NCBI RefSeq assembly: GCF_020532605.1
Contig: NZ_JAJATW010000013.1
Location: 1-64,000, forward strand
Length of the DNA stretch: 64,000 nucleotides
DNA from: Marinomonas algarum
GTDB taxonomy: Bacteria > Pseudomonadota > Gammaproteobacteria > Pseudomonadales > Marinomonadaceae
Direction of reading: 5' to 3'
Shown: positions 16,678 to 28,149 of the stretch, one piece after another
Layout of the letters: the number at the start of each line of letters is the position of its first letter
Position numbering within the stretch: the stretch's first letter is position 1
The notes under the pieces: generated by a model
Databases searched by the model: none
What the model saw: the letters and a program-made list of their open reading frames with translations, nothing else
What the model was told of the DNA's origin: nothing
Program-made: the position numbers and the translations under genes

Positions 16678-17961
16678 TTACTTATCAGTCGGGTAGTCAC
16701 GCTGTGGATGACCTACATACAGCTGACGAGGACGGCCAATTTTGTATGGCCCACTGATCATTTCGTTCCAGTGCGAAATCCAGCCAATAGTACGAGACAT
16801 GGCAAAGATAACGGTAAACATACTAGTTGGAATGCCGATAGCTTTCATGATGATACCAGAGTAGAAATCAACGTTAGGGTAAAGTTTACGTTCTACAAAG
16901 TAAGGATCTTCAAGAGCGATTTGCTCAAGACGCTTAGCAATTTTCAGTAATGGGTCATCGGATTGACCCAGTTCTGCCAATACCTGATCACAAGTTTCAC
17001 GCATTACCTTCGCACGAGGATCGAAGTTTTTGTAAACACGATGACCAAAGCCCATCAAACGGAATGGATCATTTTTATCTTTGGCTTTCGCGATAAACTC
17101 TTCAATGTTTTCCACATCACCAATTTCTTCAAGCATTGTAAGTACGGCTTCGTTAGCACCACCGTGTGCTGGTCCCCATAACGTAGCTATGCCTGCAGCA
17201 ATACACGCGAATGGGTTAGCGCCTGAAGAACCGGCCAAACGAACAGTTGAAGTTGAAGCGTTTTGCTCATGGTCAGCGTGCAATACAAAGATTTTGTCCA
17301 TTGCTTTAGCAAAGACAGGGTTTACTTTGTAGTCTTCACATGGTGTTGCAAACATCATGTATAAGAAGTTTTCGGCATAGTTCAGATCATTACGTGGGTA
17401 CATAACGGGCTGATCTTTCGAATACTTGTAACAAATAGAAGCAAGCGTTGGCATTTTCGAAATAAGACGGAATGCAGCAACTTCACGATGGCGTGGATTA
17501 GTAATATCCAAGCTATCTTGGTAAAACGCAGATAGGGCGCCAACAAGACCACACATGATGGCCATCGGATGGGCATCATTGCGGAAACCGTCAATAAATT
17601 TGTGCATAGATTGATTGACCATGGTGTGCTTTCCAACCATAGCATCAAACTCTGCTTTTTGTTCTTTGTTAGGAAGCTCTCCGTAAAGTAACAAGTAACA
17701 TGTTTCTAAATAATCGGAATGCTCAGCAAGTTGGGCTATAGGGTAGCCGCGGTGCAAAAGAATACCTTCATCACCATCTATATAAGTGATAGCAGATTCA
17801 CAAGAACCCGTAGACATGAAGCCTGGGTCATAAGTAAATATGCCATTTGCACCTAATCCACGAACATCCACAACATCAGTACCTAATGTACCTGAAAGAA
17901 CTGGAAGTTCGATCGCTTTATCGATCCCATCCACTGTAAGTAGCGCTTTTTTATCAGTCAT
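16678..17961 (-). CDS. gltA: Citrate synthase (type II, hexameric family)
   Basis: Condenses acetyl-CoA and oxaloacetate to citrate, the entry step of the TCA cycle. The 427-residue length and N-terminal beta domain are those of the NADH-regulated gammaproteobacterial form. Active-site segments seen: [20 protein letters not shown] (first His), [15 protein letters not shown] (second His) and DFYSGI (Asp). It reads away from sdhC; the 574-base region between them carries both promoters. AAGGAG lies before the ATG. This gltA-sdh-suc order is that of Pseudomonas and E. coli. Confidence 0.97.
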   Translation of the reverse strand: MTDKKALLTVDGIDKAIELPVLSGTLGTDVVDVRGLGANGIFTYDPGFMSTGSCESAITYIDGDEGILLHRGYPIAQLAEHSDYLETCYLLLYGELPNKEQKAEFDAMVGKHTMVNQSMHKFIDGFRNDAHPMAIMCGLVGALSAFYQDSLDITNPRHREVAAFRLISKMPTLASICYKYSKDQPVMYPRNDLNYAENFLYMMFATPCEDYKVNPVFAKAMDKIFVLHADHEQNASTSTVRLAGSSGANPFACIAAGIATLWGPAHGGANEAVLTMLEEIGDVENIEEFIAKAKDKNDPFRLMGFGHRVYKNFDPRAKVMRETCDQVLAELGQSDDPLLKIAKRLEQIALEDPYFVERKLYPNVDFYSGIIMKAIGIPTSMFTVIFAMSRTIGWISHWNEMISGPYKIGRPRQLYVGHPQRDYPTDK

Positions 17962-18535
17962 TTATTGTCTCCTTCGTATACTGGTTCGAGGCTAATACAC
18001 CTTATCATGACACTGGTTAGCCCAGAAGGTGCGGAAAAAATACTGTTTCTAACCAGTAAAAGTCAATCTAGTTAAACAGGGCTCTTTTCATATTAGTGAT
18101 TTAAATCTTGTAATAATCTGACAAAGAGAAATGCTTAACACTCTCGTTTACAAACAAAAATATCATATAAGTGTATGAATTATAATACTTAATGTCCGTT
18201 TTGGGAGAGGTAAAAGCATGTAATTTTATACCATTATTGTTTCCGTTTATGGGTGCATTCATTTCCTGAATGGCGATCATTGAAAAGGTCTTGTTCAGTC
18301 TATTTGTCTTAGTATTTTTGGCTGGTCTATAATTACCGCCTAGACGATTTTATTGATTTGTTGATGCTGATGGTTAGAAGAGAGTCGCTTTTAATTGTTT
18401 GTTTGCAAATCGATGAGATTTTCAATATAGGTCTATGTCTTTACGTTGTCACTTTTATAAGTGAGGCTCGCACATAGATCGTTGGTAATAAATCGTGATT
18501 GACCATTCAATCGTTTAAAGATGGTGTATAAAATC
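17962..18535. other. Intergenic region between gltA and sdhC
   Basis: A 574-base AT-rich non-coding stretch between divergent TCA genes. It should contain the gltA promoter on the minus strand and the sdh promoter on the plus strand; only the latter has a recognisable sigma70 pattern (18304-18333). No conserved ORF, tRNA or riboswitch pattern was seen. Regulatory sites for Crp or ArcA-type factors are likely in such a region but I cannot point to one. Confidence 0.6.
18304..18333 (+). promoter_or_regulatory. Putative sigma70 promoter of the sdh-suc cluster
   Basis: TTGTCT at 18304-18309 and a perfect TATAAT at 18328-18333, separated by 18 bases. It would give a leader of about 200 bases before sdhC. 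Found by pattern only. Confidence 0.5.
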
Positions 18536-18913
18536 GTGAATAAAAAAAGACCAGTCAATCTTGATATTTTGACAATATCGATGCCCGCTACTGCTGTAGT
18601 GTCTATTCTTCATCGTGTTACGGGGATTATTCTTTTTGTAGGACTTGCGTTTTTGTTTTATATATTTGACCTGTCTCTTGCGTCTCAGCAAGGGTTTGAT
18701 CAAGTGGCTAATACACTGCAAACAAGTTTCTTAGCAAAATTTATTATCTGGGGTGTGGTTTCTGCTTTGATGTATCACTTTGTTGCAGGTGTGAAACACT
18801 TGTTTATGGACATGGGGTACTTCGAAGAATTAGACAGTGGGCGTAAAGCAGCGATTGCAAATATAGCTATTGCTGCTGTGCTTGTTGTACTGGCAGGAGT
18901 GTGGATATGGTAA
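18536..18913 (+). CDS. sdhC: Succinate dehydrogenase cytochrome b556 subunit
   Basis: One of two membrane anchors of complex II, holding haem b and the ubiquinone site. KKRPVNLD starts the protein, followed by SILHRVTG (quinone-site Ser and Arg) and three transmembrane helices at about 25-50, 65-85 and 100-124, with the haem ligand His in MYHFVAGVKHL. The GTG at 18536 is preferred because homologues begin directly with the NKKRPVNLD segment; an ATG at 18521 would add five residues. Its stop overlaps the start of sdhD. Confidence 0.93.
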   Translation: MNKKRPVNLDILTISMPATAVVSILHRVTGIILFVGLAFLFYIFDLSLASQQGFDQVANTLQTSFLAKFIIWGVVSALMYHFVAGVKHLFMDMGYFEELDSGRKAAIANIAIAAVLVVLAGVWIW

Positions 18914-19254
18914 CTCAAGTAACAAGCTTTGGTCGTTCTGGTCTCTATGACTGGATGATTCAACGTGTGTCTGCCATTGTTTTATCCTTATATACGATCT
19001 TTATGGTTGGATTTTTGTTACTAAACCCTGATCTAACATACGATCAGTGGAGTACATTACATGAAGCAACTTGGATGCGCGTTTTTAGTCTAATGGTGCT
19101 TTTATCAATTGGCATGCATTCGTGGATTGGTCTGTGGTCTATTTCGACAGATTATATCAAAGCAACAGGTGCACGCTTTTTCTTTCAATCTCTATGCGGT
19201 ATTACAATGTTTGTTTACATCGTATGGGGTATTCAGGTTCTTTGGGGGCTATAA
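18907..19254 (+). CDS. sdhD: Succinate dehydrogenase membrane anchor subunit
   Basis: The second complex II anchor, 115 residues with three transmembrane helices and the haem-ligand region SIGMHSWIGLWSISTDY. The N-terminus SFGRSGLYDWMIQRVSA matches pseudomonad SdhD, which fixes the ATG at 18907 rather than the GTG at 18901. It overlaps the last seven bases of sdhC, and sdhA begins four bases after its stop. Confidence 0.95.
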   Translation: MVTQVTSFGRSGLYDWMIQRVSAIVLSLYTIFMVGFLLLNPDLTYDQWSTLHEATWMRVFSLMVLLSIGMHSWIGLWSISTDYIKATGARFFFQSLCGITMFVYIVWGIQVLWGL

Positions 19255-19257
19255 GTA

Positions 19258-21030
19258 ATGGCAAATATTCGTACTATTTCTTTTGATGCCATTGTTATTG
19301 GTGGTGGTGGCGCAGGTATGCGAGCAGCACTTCAACTAACAGAGTCAGGTTTAAACACGGCGTGTGTTACTAAGGTATTCCCAACTCGTTCACACACGGT
19401 TTCTGCTCAAGGTGGTATTACTTGTGCGATAGCAAGTGACGATCCAAATGATGATTGGCGCTGGCACATGTACGACACCGTAAAAGGGTCGGATTACATC
19501 GGTGACCAAGACGCAATTGAATATATGTGTTCTGTCGGTCCACAAGCAGTATTCGAGCTTGAGCACATGGGGTTACCATTCTCACGTACCGAGCAGGGTC
19601 GTATCTATCAGCGTCCATTTGGTGGTCAGTCAAAAGGTCCAGATAACCCAACTCAGGCAGCACGTACTTGTGCCGCTGCTGACCGTACAGGTCACGCACT
19701 GCTTCATACCCTTTATCAGGGTAACTTAAAAGGCGGTACAACGTTTTTTAACGAGTGGTATGCAACTGATCTTGTGAAAAATAACGAAGGTGCTGTTGTC
19801 GGTGTTACTGCTATCTGTCTTGAAACCGGTGAAACGGTTTATTTAAAAGCGAAAGCAACCGTTATTGCGACAGGTGGTGCTGGTCGTATTTACCAATCAA
19901 CAACGAATGCTCACATTAATACGGGTGATGGTGTTGGTATGGCTTTGCGTGCAGGTTTCCCTATGCAAGATATGGAAATGTGGCAATTCCACCCAACGGG
20001 TATTTACGGTGCCGGTACACTAGTAACAGAAGGTTGTCGTGGTGAGGGTGGTTACCTGATCAATAAAGACGGCGAGCGTTTCATGGAGCGTTATGCGCCT
20101 AACGCAAAAGACCTAGCAGGTCGTGATGTTGTTGCTCGTTCCATGGTTTTAGAGATTCTTGAAGGTCGTGGCTGTGGTCCAGATGGTGATCACGTACTTC
20201 TGAAATTGGATCACCTTGGTGAAGAAACGCTTAATAAGCGTTTGCCAGGTATTCTTGAGCTTTCTCGTACTTTCGCACACGTTGACCCAGTGAAAGAGCC
20301 GATTCCTGTTATCCCAACGTGTCACTACATGATGGGTGGCATTCCAACGAACATCGGTGGTCAGGCGCTTAAAACAAATGAAGCAGGCGAAGATGTTATC
20401 ATCGATGGCTTGTATGCATGTGGTGAAGCGGCTTGTGTATCTGTTCACGGTGCTAACCGTTTGGGCGGTAATTCACTGCTTGATTTGGTTGTATTTGGTC
20501 GTGCTGTTGGTCTGCAAGTTAAAAAATCATTGGATGCAGGTTTCGAGTCATTAGATGCTGATGAAACTAATATCGATGAAGCATTAACACGTTTGAATCG
20601 TCTAAATAACACGACTGGCGGTGAGAACGTTGCTGAAGTACGTGCAGAGCTTCAACGTGTTATGCAATTGTATTTCGGTGTATTCCGTGATGGCGAAGCC
20701 ATGCAGAAAGGTTTGGCTCAGCTTAAAGAGATTCGCGCTCGTGTAGAAAACTTGTATCTTGCAGATAAGAGTCAGGCGTTTAACACAGCACGAATTGAAG
20801 CATTGGAATTAGAAAACCTATTGGAAGTGGCTGAATCAACAGCGATTCCAGCTGAATTTCGTAAAGAAAGTCGTGGTGCGCACGCACGTAATGACTTTAC
20901 TGAACGTGATGATGAAAATTGGTTGAAGCATTCTATTTTCCATCCAGCGGACAAAAAAGTGACTAAGCGTGATGTTAACTTTGCGCCGAAAACTATGGAT
21001 GCTTTCCCACCTAAAATTCGATCATACTAA
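19258..21030 (+). CDS. sdhA: Succinate dehydrogenase flavoprotein subunit
   Basis: The catalytic subunit, oxidising succinate to fumarate with covalent FAD. The 590 residues show the N-terminal dinucleotide motif [13 protein letters not shown], the FAD-linked His in [10 protein letters not shown], the substrate-site segments HPTGIYGAG and [11 protein letters not shown], and [20 protein letters not shown]. All active-site regions are intact. It lies in the order sdhCDAB, with sdhB 12 bases downstream after an AAGGAG. Confidence 0.98.
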   Translation: MANIRTISFDAIVIGGGGAGMRAALQLTESGLNTACVTKVFPTRSHTVSAQGGITCAIASDDPNDDWRWHMYDTVKGSDYIGDQDAIEYMCSVGPQAVFELEHMGLPFSRTEQGRIYQRPFGGQSKGPDNPTQAARTCAAADRTGHALLHTLYQGNLKGGTTFFNEWYATDLVKNNEGAVVGVTAICLETGETVYLKAKATVIATGGAGRIYQSTTNAHINTGDGVGMALRAGFPMQDMEMWQFHPTGIYGAGTLVTEGCRGEGGYLINKDGERFMERYAPNAKDLAGRDVVARSMVLEILEGRGCGPDGDHVLLKLDHLGEETLNKRLPGILELSRTFAHVDPVKEPIPVIPTCHYMMGGIPTNIGGQALKTNEAGEDVIIDGLYACGEAACVSVHGANRLGGNSLLDLVVFGRAVGLQVKKSLDAGFESLDADETNIDEALTRLNRLNNTTGGENVAEVRAELQRVMQLYFGVFRDGEAMQKGLAQLKEIRARVENLYLADKSQAFNTARIEALELENLLEVAESTAIPAEFRKESRGAHARNDFTERDDENWLKHSIFHPADKKVTKRDVNFAPKTMDAFPPKIRSY

Positions 21031-21042
21031 GGAGTTGTATCA

Positions 21043-21747
21043 ATGTTAGTTAGTATTTATCGTTACAATCCTGAAAAGGATGATGCACCTTACATGCAGG
21101 ATTATCAAATCGATCTACCAGCAGGTAAAGATTTGATGGTGCTTGATGTATTGAATCTGCTTAAAGCAAAAGATACGACGATTTCTTACCGTCGCTCATG
21201 CCGTGAAGGTGTGTGTGGTTCTGATGGTATGAATATGTCTGGTAAGAATGGTCTTGCTTGTATCACACCTGTTTCTGAAGCTGTGAAAAATGGCAAGTTG
21301 ATTCTACGTCCTCTGCCAGGTCTGCCTGTTGTGCGTGACCTTGTTGTTGATATGGGTCAATTTTATAAGCAATATGAGAAAATACGTCCGTATTTGATCA
21401 ATGATGCGCCAGCACCAGCAATAGAACGCTTGCAAACTCCGGAAGAGCGTGAAAAGCTTGACGGATTATATGAATGTATCTTGTGTGCATGTTGTTCAAC
21501 AGCGTGTCCATCATTCTGGTGGAACCCAGATAAATTTATTGGTCCATCAGGTTTGTTGCAGGCCTACCGTTTCTTGGCTGATAGTCGCGATACCGCAACT
21601 CAAGATCGTCTTGGCGATCTGGATGACCCATTTAGTGTCTTCCGTTGTCATGGTATTATGAACTGTGTCAGTGTTTGTCCGAAAGGATTGAACCCGACAA
21701 AAGCAATCGGTCATATTCGTACCATGTTGTTACAAAACGCAACGTAA
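21043..21747 (+). CDS. sdhB: Succinate dehydrogenase iron-sulfur subunit
   Basis: Carries electrons from FAD to quinone through three clusters. The [2Fe-2S] ligands are in SCREGVCGSDGMNM and GLAC, the [4Fe-4S] ligands in CILCACCSTACPS, and the [3Fe-4S] region in CHGIMNCVSVCPKGLNP. Length is 234 aa, as usual. A hairpin with a T-rich tail follows about 50 bases after the stop and probably ends or reduces transcription before sucA. Confidence 0.98.
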   Translation: MLVSIYRYNPEKDDAPYMQDYQIDLPAGKDLMVLDVLNLLKAKDTTISYRRSCREGVCGSDGMNMSGKNGLACITPVSEAVKNGKLILRPLPGLPVVRDLVVDMGQFYKQYEKIRPYLINDAPAPAIERLQTPEEREKLDGLYECILCACCSTACPSFWWNPDKFIGPSGLLQAYRFLADSRDTATQDRLGDLDDPFSVFRCHGIMNCVSVCPKGLNPTKAIGHIRTMLLQNAT

Positions 21748-21794
21748 TAATGCTTTCGTGGTCCTTAAAGATTTTTTAACGAGATCACAGAGTT

Positions 21795-21828
21795 GGCGGC
21801 TTGAATTTTTGTTCAATGCCGCCATTTT
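21795..21828 (+). terminator. Probable terminator or attenuator after sdhB
   Basis: GGCGGCTTGAA (21795-21805) pairs with TTCAA-T-GCCGCC (21812-21823), one bulged base, loop of six, followed by ATTTTTG. It would separate sdhCDAB from sucAB, fully or in part. Confidence 0.6.
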
Positions 21829-22118
21829 TGCATATTCTGATCTAGAGAATGCAACAAAAAGAATTTAAAATTCGACCTCCATGAGCATGGATGTACAAAG
21901 AAAAATCATCAACTTAGTAAATACGGATTTAAAGAGTATGACTTTTTTGAAAGAAAACTCTTTTGGTGGTTTAGTATTGAACATGGAAGGGCGAAAATAG
22001 CGGTAAATACACAAAAAATCGAGGCTTTATAGCCTTACGGGCCTGATAAAATGATTGATCTTATCATAGATTAATACCGGGACCCCGGTAGCTGGCTCGA
22101 ACATAAGGGTGATCGAGA
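21829..22118 (+). other. Intergenic region upstream of sucA
   Basis: A 290-base non-coding stretch. It holds a seven-base palindrome (TACCGGG-AC-CCCGGTA at 22075-22090), 28 bases before sucA, and just upstream an inverted TGATAA/TTATCA pair near 22044-22066. These could be operator or leader structures for sucA. No ORF with a convincing start was seen. Confidence 0.45.
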
Positions 22119-24956
22119 ATGCACGAAAGTTTAATGGAGTTGCTGTGGAGCACCTCTCATTTTTCAGGTGGAAACCTGGAGTATGTAGAAGGGTTGTTTG
22201 AAAGCTACCTCGTCGATCCGAACTCAGTGTCGGAAGAGTGGCGAAAATGTTTTGACCAATTGCCTCGCATAAGTGAAGCACAATCAACTGATCTTCCCCA
22301 TTCCGTAATTCAAGAACAATTTCTACAGATTGGTAAGAATAAATTCCGCGCTATGCCTGCTTCAGTAGGTGCTGCAGCGACTTCTGACCATGAGCAGAAA
22401 CAAATCAATGTATTGCAACTGATTAATGCTTACCGTGTTCGCGGGCATCAGCATGCAACGCTTGATCCACTTGGATTGCTAAAACGTGAGAAAGTAGCAG
22501 ATCTAGATCTGGGTTATCATCAATTAACGGGTGCTGACTTAGATACATCATTTAATGTAGGTTCTTTGTTTTTTAACAAAGAAAACCTTAAGTTAAGTGA
22601 GCTAGTGTCTGAACTAGAAAAAACGTACTGTGGAAGCATTGGTTATGAGTTTATGCACATTGTTGATACCCAAGAAAAAGCTTGGTTGCAACAGCGTGTA
22701 GAGTCAGTACGCTCCCGTCCTGAATACTCCCAAGAAACCCGTGAAAACTTGCTTGAAAGATTAACCGCGGCAGAAGGTCTAGAAAAATACCTTGCTAGCC
22801 GTTACCCAGGCGCAAAACGCTTCGGTCTTGAAGGCGGTGAAAGTCTGATCCCTATGGTTAATGAGTTGATCCAACGTTCTGGTGCACTTGGTGCAAAAGA
22901 AGTTGTGATCGGAATGGCTCACCGTGGTCGATTAAACGTACTGGTGAATACTCTTGGTAAAAACCCGAAAGATTTGTTTGACGAATTTGAAGGTAAAAAA
23001 CTGGTTAATACATCAGGTGACGTAAAATACCACCAAGGTTTTTCTTCTAATGTGATGACAACGGGTGGTGAAGTACATATTGCTTTATCCTTTAACCCAT
23101 CTCACTTAGAAATTGTTTCGCCTGTAGTTGAAGGGTCTGTACGCGCTCGTCAAGACCGTCGTAAAGATGTAGCAGGTAAAACCGTTGTTCCTATCTCCAT
23201 TCATGGTGATGCAGCATTTGCTGGTCAAGGTGTGGTGATGGAGACATTCCAGATGTCCCAGACTCGTGCTTATCACACGGGCGGTACGGTCCATATTGTT
23301 ATCAACAACCAAGTTGGTTTTACAACCAACCGTCAAGAAGATTCTCGTTCAACTGAATACGCGACAGATGTTGCGAAAATTATTCAGGCGCCAATCTTCC
23401 ACGTTAATGGTGATGATCCTGAAGCCGTTTTATTTGTTACTCAACTCGCATTAGATTATCGCTATGAGTTTGGTCGTGACGTTGTTATCGATATGGTTTG
23501 TTACCGTCGTCGTGGTCACAATGAAACAGATGAGCCTTCTGGTACTCAGCCGTTGATGTACAGCGTTATTAATAAGTTGAAAACAACGCGTACTTTGTAC
23601 TCTGAGCGCTTAATTGCTGAGTCGGTTGTTACGCAAGAAAAATCTAATCAAATGGTCAACGAAAACCGTGAAGATTTAGATAATGGTCGCCATGTTGCAA
23701 AAAGTCTTGTGCTTGAATCACAGACGGGCGCATTTGTTGACTGGAAGCCTTATCTTGGTGTTGAGTGGACGGAAGCAGGTGATACATCTTACCCGTTAGC
23801 TAAATTGCAAGAAGTCGCTAAGAAATTGACGCATGTGCCTGATGGTGTGGTTGTTCAGCGTCAAGTTCAGAAGATCTACCAGGATCGCGATAAGATGACG
23901 GCAGGCGCTTTACCACTTAACTGGGGTTATGCTGAAACACTTGCTTTTGCTACTTTGCTTGAACAAGACTACCCAATTCGTATTACGGGTCAGGATTCAG
24001 GTCGTGGTACTTTCTCTCATCGTCATGCGGTTATTCATAGCCAAAAAGACGGCAGTACTTATGTACCTCTGAAACATTTATCTGAAGATCAGCCAACTCT
24101 TGACCTTTATGATTCTTATTTGTCAGAAGAAGCCGTATTAGCGTTTGAATATGGTTATGCGAGTACATCACCAAAAGGCCTTGTTATTTGGGAAGCACAA
24201 TTTGGTGATTTTGCAAACGGTGCACAGGTGGTAATTGACCAGTTTATTACCAGTGGTGAGCATAAGTGGGGCCGTTTATGTGGTCTAACGATGTTGTTGC
24301 CTCATGGTTATGAAGGTCAAGGGCCAGAGCATTCCTCTGCTCGTTTAGAGCGCTTCTTGCAGTTGTGTGCGGAATACAATATTCAAGTGTGTGTCCCTAC
24401 AACGCCTGCACAGATTTTCCATATCATCCGCCGTCAAGCGATCCGACCTATGCGTCGTCCTTTGATTATCATGTCTCCGAAGAGTTTGTTGCGTCATAAG
24501 CAAGCAATTTCGACGTTAGAAGACTTAGCGGAAGGCAGTTTTAAAACGGTATTGCCAGAGTCATCTGATACTGTCACTGCTGATAAAGTGAAACGTGTTG
24601 TGCTTTGTAGCGGTAAAGTCTACTACGATTTGATCAATCGTCGTGAAGAACTGCAAAAAGAAGACGTTGCTGTGATTCGTCTGGAGCAGTTATACCCATT
24701 CCCATATTCAGATCTTGAATCTGAGTTGGAACAGTATAAAAATGTTGAGAGTTTGGTATGGTGTCAAGAAGAGCCTAAAAACCAAGGCGCTTGGCATGCT
24801 AACCGTCACCGCATGAATCGAGTATTGGAAAAACTGTACCCAGAATTGAAAATCCGTTTCGCAGGTCGCATGTCGTCTGCAGCACCAGCGGCTGGTTACA
24901 TGTCTATCCATGTTGAAGAACAAGAAGCACTGGTTAACGACGCCATCGTTGGCTAG
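22119..24956 (+). CDS. sucA: 2-oxoglutarate dehydrogenase E1 component
   Basis: The thiamine-diphosphate-dependent decarboxylase of the 2-oxoglutarate dehydrogenase complex. The 945-residue protein begins with the E2-binding helix LWSTSHFSGGNLEYVEGLFESYL, followed by GMAHRGRLNVLVN (substrate His), the ThDP motif starting GDAAFAGQGVVMETFQMS, RRGHNETDEP, and QDSGRGTFSHRHAV in the second half. Family length and domain order are complete. It is followed by sucB after 33 bases. Confidence 0.98.
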   Translation: MHESLMELLWSTSHFSGGNLEYVEGLFESYLVDPNSVSEEWRKCFDQLPRISEAQSTDLPHSVIQEQFLQIGKNKFRAMPASVGAAATSDHEQKQINVLQLINAYRVRGHQHATLDPLGLLKREKVADLDLGYHQLTGADLDTSFNVGSLFFNKENLKLSELVSELEKTYCGSIGYEFMHIVDTQEKAWLQQRVESVRSRPEYSQETRENLLERLTAAEGLEKYLASRYPGAKRFGLEGGESLIPMVNELIQRSGALGAKEVVIGMAHRGRLNVLVNTLGKNPKDLFDEFEGKKLVNTSGDVKYHQGFSSNVMTTGGEVHIALSFNPSHLEIVSPVVEGSVRARQDRRKDVAGKTVVPISIHGDAAFAGQGVVMETFQMSQTRAYHTGGTVHIVINNQVGFTTNRQEDSRSTEYATDVAKIIQAPIFHVNGDDPEAVLFVTQLALDYRYEFGRDVVIDMVCYRRRGHNETDEPSGTQPLMYSVINKLKTTRTLYSERLIAESVVTQEKSNQMVNENREDLDNGRHVAKSLVLESQTGAFVDWKPYLGVEWTEAGDTSYPLAKLQEVAKKLTHVPDGVVVQRQVQKIYQDRDKMTAGALPLNWGYAETLAFATLLEQDYPIRITGQDSGRGTFSHRHAVIHSQKDGSTYVPLKHLSEDQPTLDLYDSYLSEEAVLAFEYGYASTSPKGLVIWEAQFGDFANGAQVVIDQFITSGEHKWGRLCGLTMLLPHGYEGQGPEHSSARLERFLQLCAEYNIQVCVPTTPAQIFHIIRRQAIRPMRRPLIIMSPKSLLRHKQAISTLEDLAEGSFKTVLPESSDTVTADKVKRVVLCSGKVYYDLINRREELQKEDVAVIRLEQLYPFPYSDLESELEQYKNVESLVWCQEEPKNQGAWHANRHRMNRVLEKLYPELKIRFAGRMSSAAPAAGYMSIHVEEQEALVNDAIVG

Positions 24957-24989
24957 TACCATAGCCTATCAAAGAGATAAGGGTATAAA

Positions 24990-26531
24990 ATGAGCATTGA
25001 AATTAAAGCACCTACTTTTCCAGAATCCGTAGCAGACGGAACCGTTGCTACTTGGTATAAACAACCAGGCGAAGCTTGTTCACGAGATGAGCATATTGTC
25101 GATATTGAAACCGACAAGGTCGTTCTTGAAGTGGTTGCTCCTGCTGATGGCGTACTGGAAACAGTATTGAAAGCAGAAGGTGACATTGTGTTAAGCGATG
25201 AAGTCTTAGCGACATTCGTGTCTGGTGCGGCAGCGTCTGCACCGGCAGAGGAGAAAGCAGCACCTGCTGCTGCTGCTGCGGCTGTGCCAGCTCAAGCAGC
25301 GGCGCCTGCAACAGAAGCGTCTGAGTCTGTTCAAATTAAAACACCTACTTTCCCAGAATCTGTCGCTGACGGTACTGTAGCGACTTGGTACAAACAGCCT
25401 GGTGAAGCTTGTTCACGTGATGAGCACATCGTTGATATTGAAACGGATAAGGTTGTTCTTGAAGTGGTTGCACCAGCAGATGGTGTTATCGGCGATATCA
25501 TCAAGGCTGAAGGTGATACTGTACTAAGTGATGAAGTATTGGCTAATTTCTTGGTCGGTGCATCGAGCTCTGCTGCGGCGACGCCAGCTGAAGTGGTTGC
25601 GCCTGTTGCCGAGTCTGATGACGATGCTGTTGCAGGTCCTGCTGCACGCAAAGCACTTGCTGAAGCGGGATTAACCGCTAATCAAGTGAAAGGTACTGGC
25701 AAAGGTGGTCGTATCACAAAAGAAGATGTTGAGGCAGCAATGAAAACAAAAGCTCCTACGCCAGCCGCACCAGCGGCCGCAGCGAAACCAGCAGCGCCTG
25801 CTGCTCTACCACCACTTGGCTCTGATGGTCGTATTGAAAAACGTGTTCCTATGACACGTCTTCGTGCCACTATTGCGAAGCGCCTAGTTGATGCTCAACA
25901 AACAGCTGCGCTATTGACGACTTACAATGAAGTCAACATGGGCCCTGTCATGGAACTGCGTAAAAAGTACAAAGATGAATTTATGAAAGTTCATAATGGT
26001 ACTAAGCTTGGTTTCATGTCTTTCTTTGTGAAAGCAGCAACAGAAGCGCTGAAACGCTTCCCAGCGGTCAATGCTTCAATTGATGGTAATGACATGGTTT
26101 ATCACGGTTACCAAGACATTGGTGTCGCCGTATCAACTAATCGTGGCTTGATGGTGCCTGTGCTTCGTAACACTGAAGCGATGGGACTTGCGGACGTTGA
26201 GTCTACTATTATGGATTTCGCTTTGCGTGGCCGTGATGGCAAGCTTGGTATGGAAGATATGCAAGGTGGTACTTTCACCATCACTAACGGCGGTACTTTC
26301 GGTTCCTTGATGTCTACGCCTATCATCAATCCACCTCAAACTGCCATTTTAGGTATGCACAAAATTCAAGATCGTCCAATGGCGGTTAATGGTCAAGTTG
26401 TCATCCAACCTATGATGTATCTGGCTTTGTCTTATGACCACCGTATGATCGATGGTAAAGAAGCCGTACAATTCTTGGTGACAATTAAAGACTTGCTAGA
26501 AGATCCAGCTCGTCTTTTGCTTGAAATCTAA
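24990..26531 (+). CDS. sucB: Dihydrolipoyllysine succinyltransferase (E2o) with two lipoyl domains
   Basis: The E2 core of 2-oxoglutarate dehydrogenase, passing the succinyl group from lipoyl-lysine to CoA. The 513 residues are longer than the usual about 400 because there are two lipoyl domains instead of one: lysines K43 and K154 each sit in an identical [11 protein letters not shown]. Alanine/proline-rich linkers follow each, then a peripheral-subunit-binding domain ([13 protein letters not shown]...GRITKEDVE, about 213-250) and a catalytic domain ending with the active-site [13 protein letters not shown]. Outside the duplication the protein is ordinary. RBS GATAAGGG lies before the ATG. 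Confidence 0.96.
   Translation: MSIEIKAPTFPESVADGTVATWYKQPGEACSRDEHIVDIETDKVVLEVVAPADGVLETVLKAEGDIVLSDEVLATFVSGAAASAPAEEKAAPAAAAAAVPAQAAAPATEASESVQIKTPTFPESVADGTVATWYKQPGEACSRDEHIVDIETDKVVLEVVAPADGVIGDIIKAEGDTVLSDEVLANFLVGASSSAAATPAEVVAPVAESDDDAVAGPAARKALAEAGLTANQVKGTGKGGRITKEDVEAAMKTKAPTPAAPAAAAKPAAPAALPPLGSDGRIEKRVPMTRLRATIAKRLVDAQQTAALLTTYNEVNMGPVMELRKKYKDEFMKVHNGTKLGFMSFFVKAATEALKRFPAVNASIDGNDMVYHGYQDIGVAVSTNRGLMVPVLRNTEAMGLADVESTIMDFALRGRDGKLGMEDMQGGTFTITNGGTFGSLMSTPIINPPQTAILGMHKIQDRPMAVNGQVVIQPMMYLALSYDHRMIDGKEAVQFLVTIKDLLEDPARLLLEI
25011..25154 (+). repeat. First copy of tandem lipoyl-domain repeat in sucB
   Basis: Encodes residues 8-55. It specifies the same 48 amino acids as the second copy, yet 24 of the 48 codons differ, all synonymously. 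Confidence 0.95.
25344..25487 (+). repeat. Second copy of tandem lipoyl-domain repeat in sucB
   Basis: Encodes residues 119-166, the exact protein copy of residues 8-55. Similarity continues beyond with some substitutions (about residues 167-190 against 56-79). Confidence 0.95.
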
Positions 26532-26533
26532 GT

Positions 26534-26600
26534 ATTCATACCAAACTAAGTGTATGAATTGAATGCTAAGCGGTGTTTATCCCAATGCCGCTTTGTTTTT
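26534..26600 (+). terminator. Two hairpins between sucB and lpd, second terminator-like
   Basis: An 8-bp perfect inverted repeat (ATTCATAC / GTATGAAT, 26534-26559) is followed by AAGCGG (26568-26573) pairing with CCGCTT (26588-26593), extended by two G-U pairs and followed by TGTTTTTA. The second has terminator shape and may give partial termination, setting different levels of sucAB and lpd mRNA. lpd begins 20 bases later. Confidence 0.5.
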
Positions 26601-26605
26601 ACTGA

Positions 26606-28060
<1,455 letters not shown>

Positions 28061-28072
28061 TAATAAATAGAT

Positions 28073-28111
28073 TTGCCGGCATGACGCCGGTAATTTCTGC
28101 CATGAGGGCAG
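28073..28111 (+). repeat. Pair of small hairpins between lpd and sucC
   Basis: TTGCCGGC-ATGAC-GCCGGTAA (core CCGGC 28076-28080 / GCCGG 28086-28090) and CTGCC-ATGAG-GGCAG (28097-28111). No T run follows. They could stabilise or process the mRNA between lpd and sucC. Confidence 0.4.
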
Positions 28112-28149
28112 AGCATATGTCAACCATTTAGACAAACGGAAGAATAATA

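Noticed and set aside
17962..18535. tRNA-like TTCGAG sequence near 17984 in the gltA-sdhC gap
   Set aside because: No acceptor stem, D-arm or anticodon arm can be placed around it.
25048..25870. Minus-strand frames in sucB encoding Gln/Pro- and Ser/Ala-rich peptides
   Set aside because: They are reverse readings of the Ala-rich linker and duplicated lipoyl codons.
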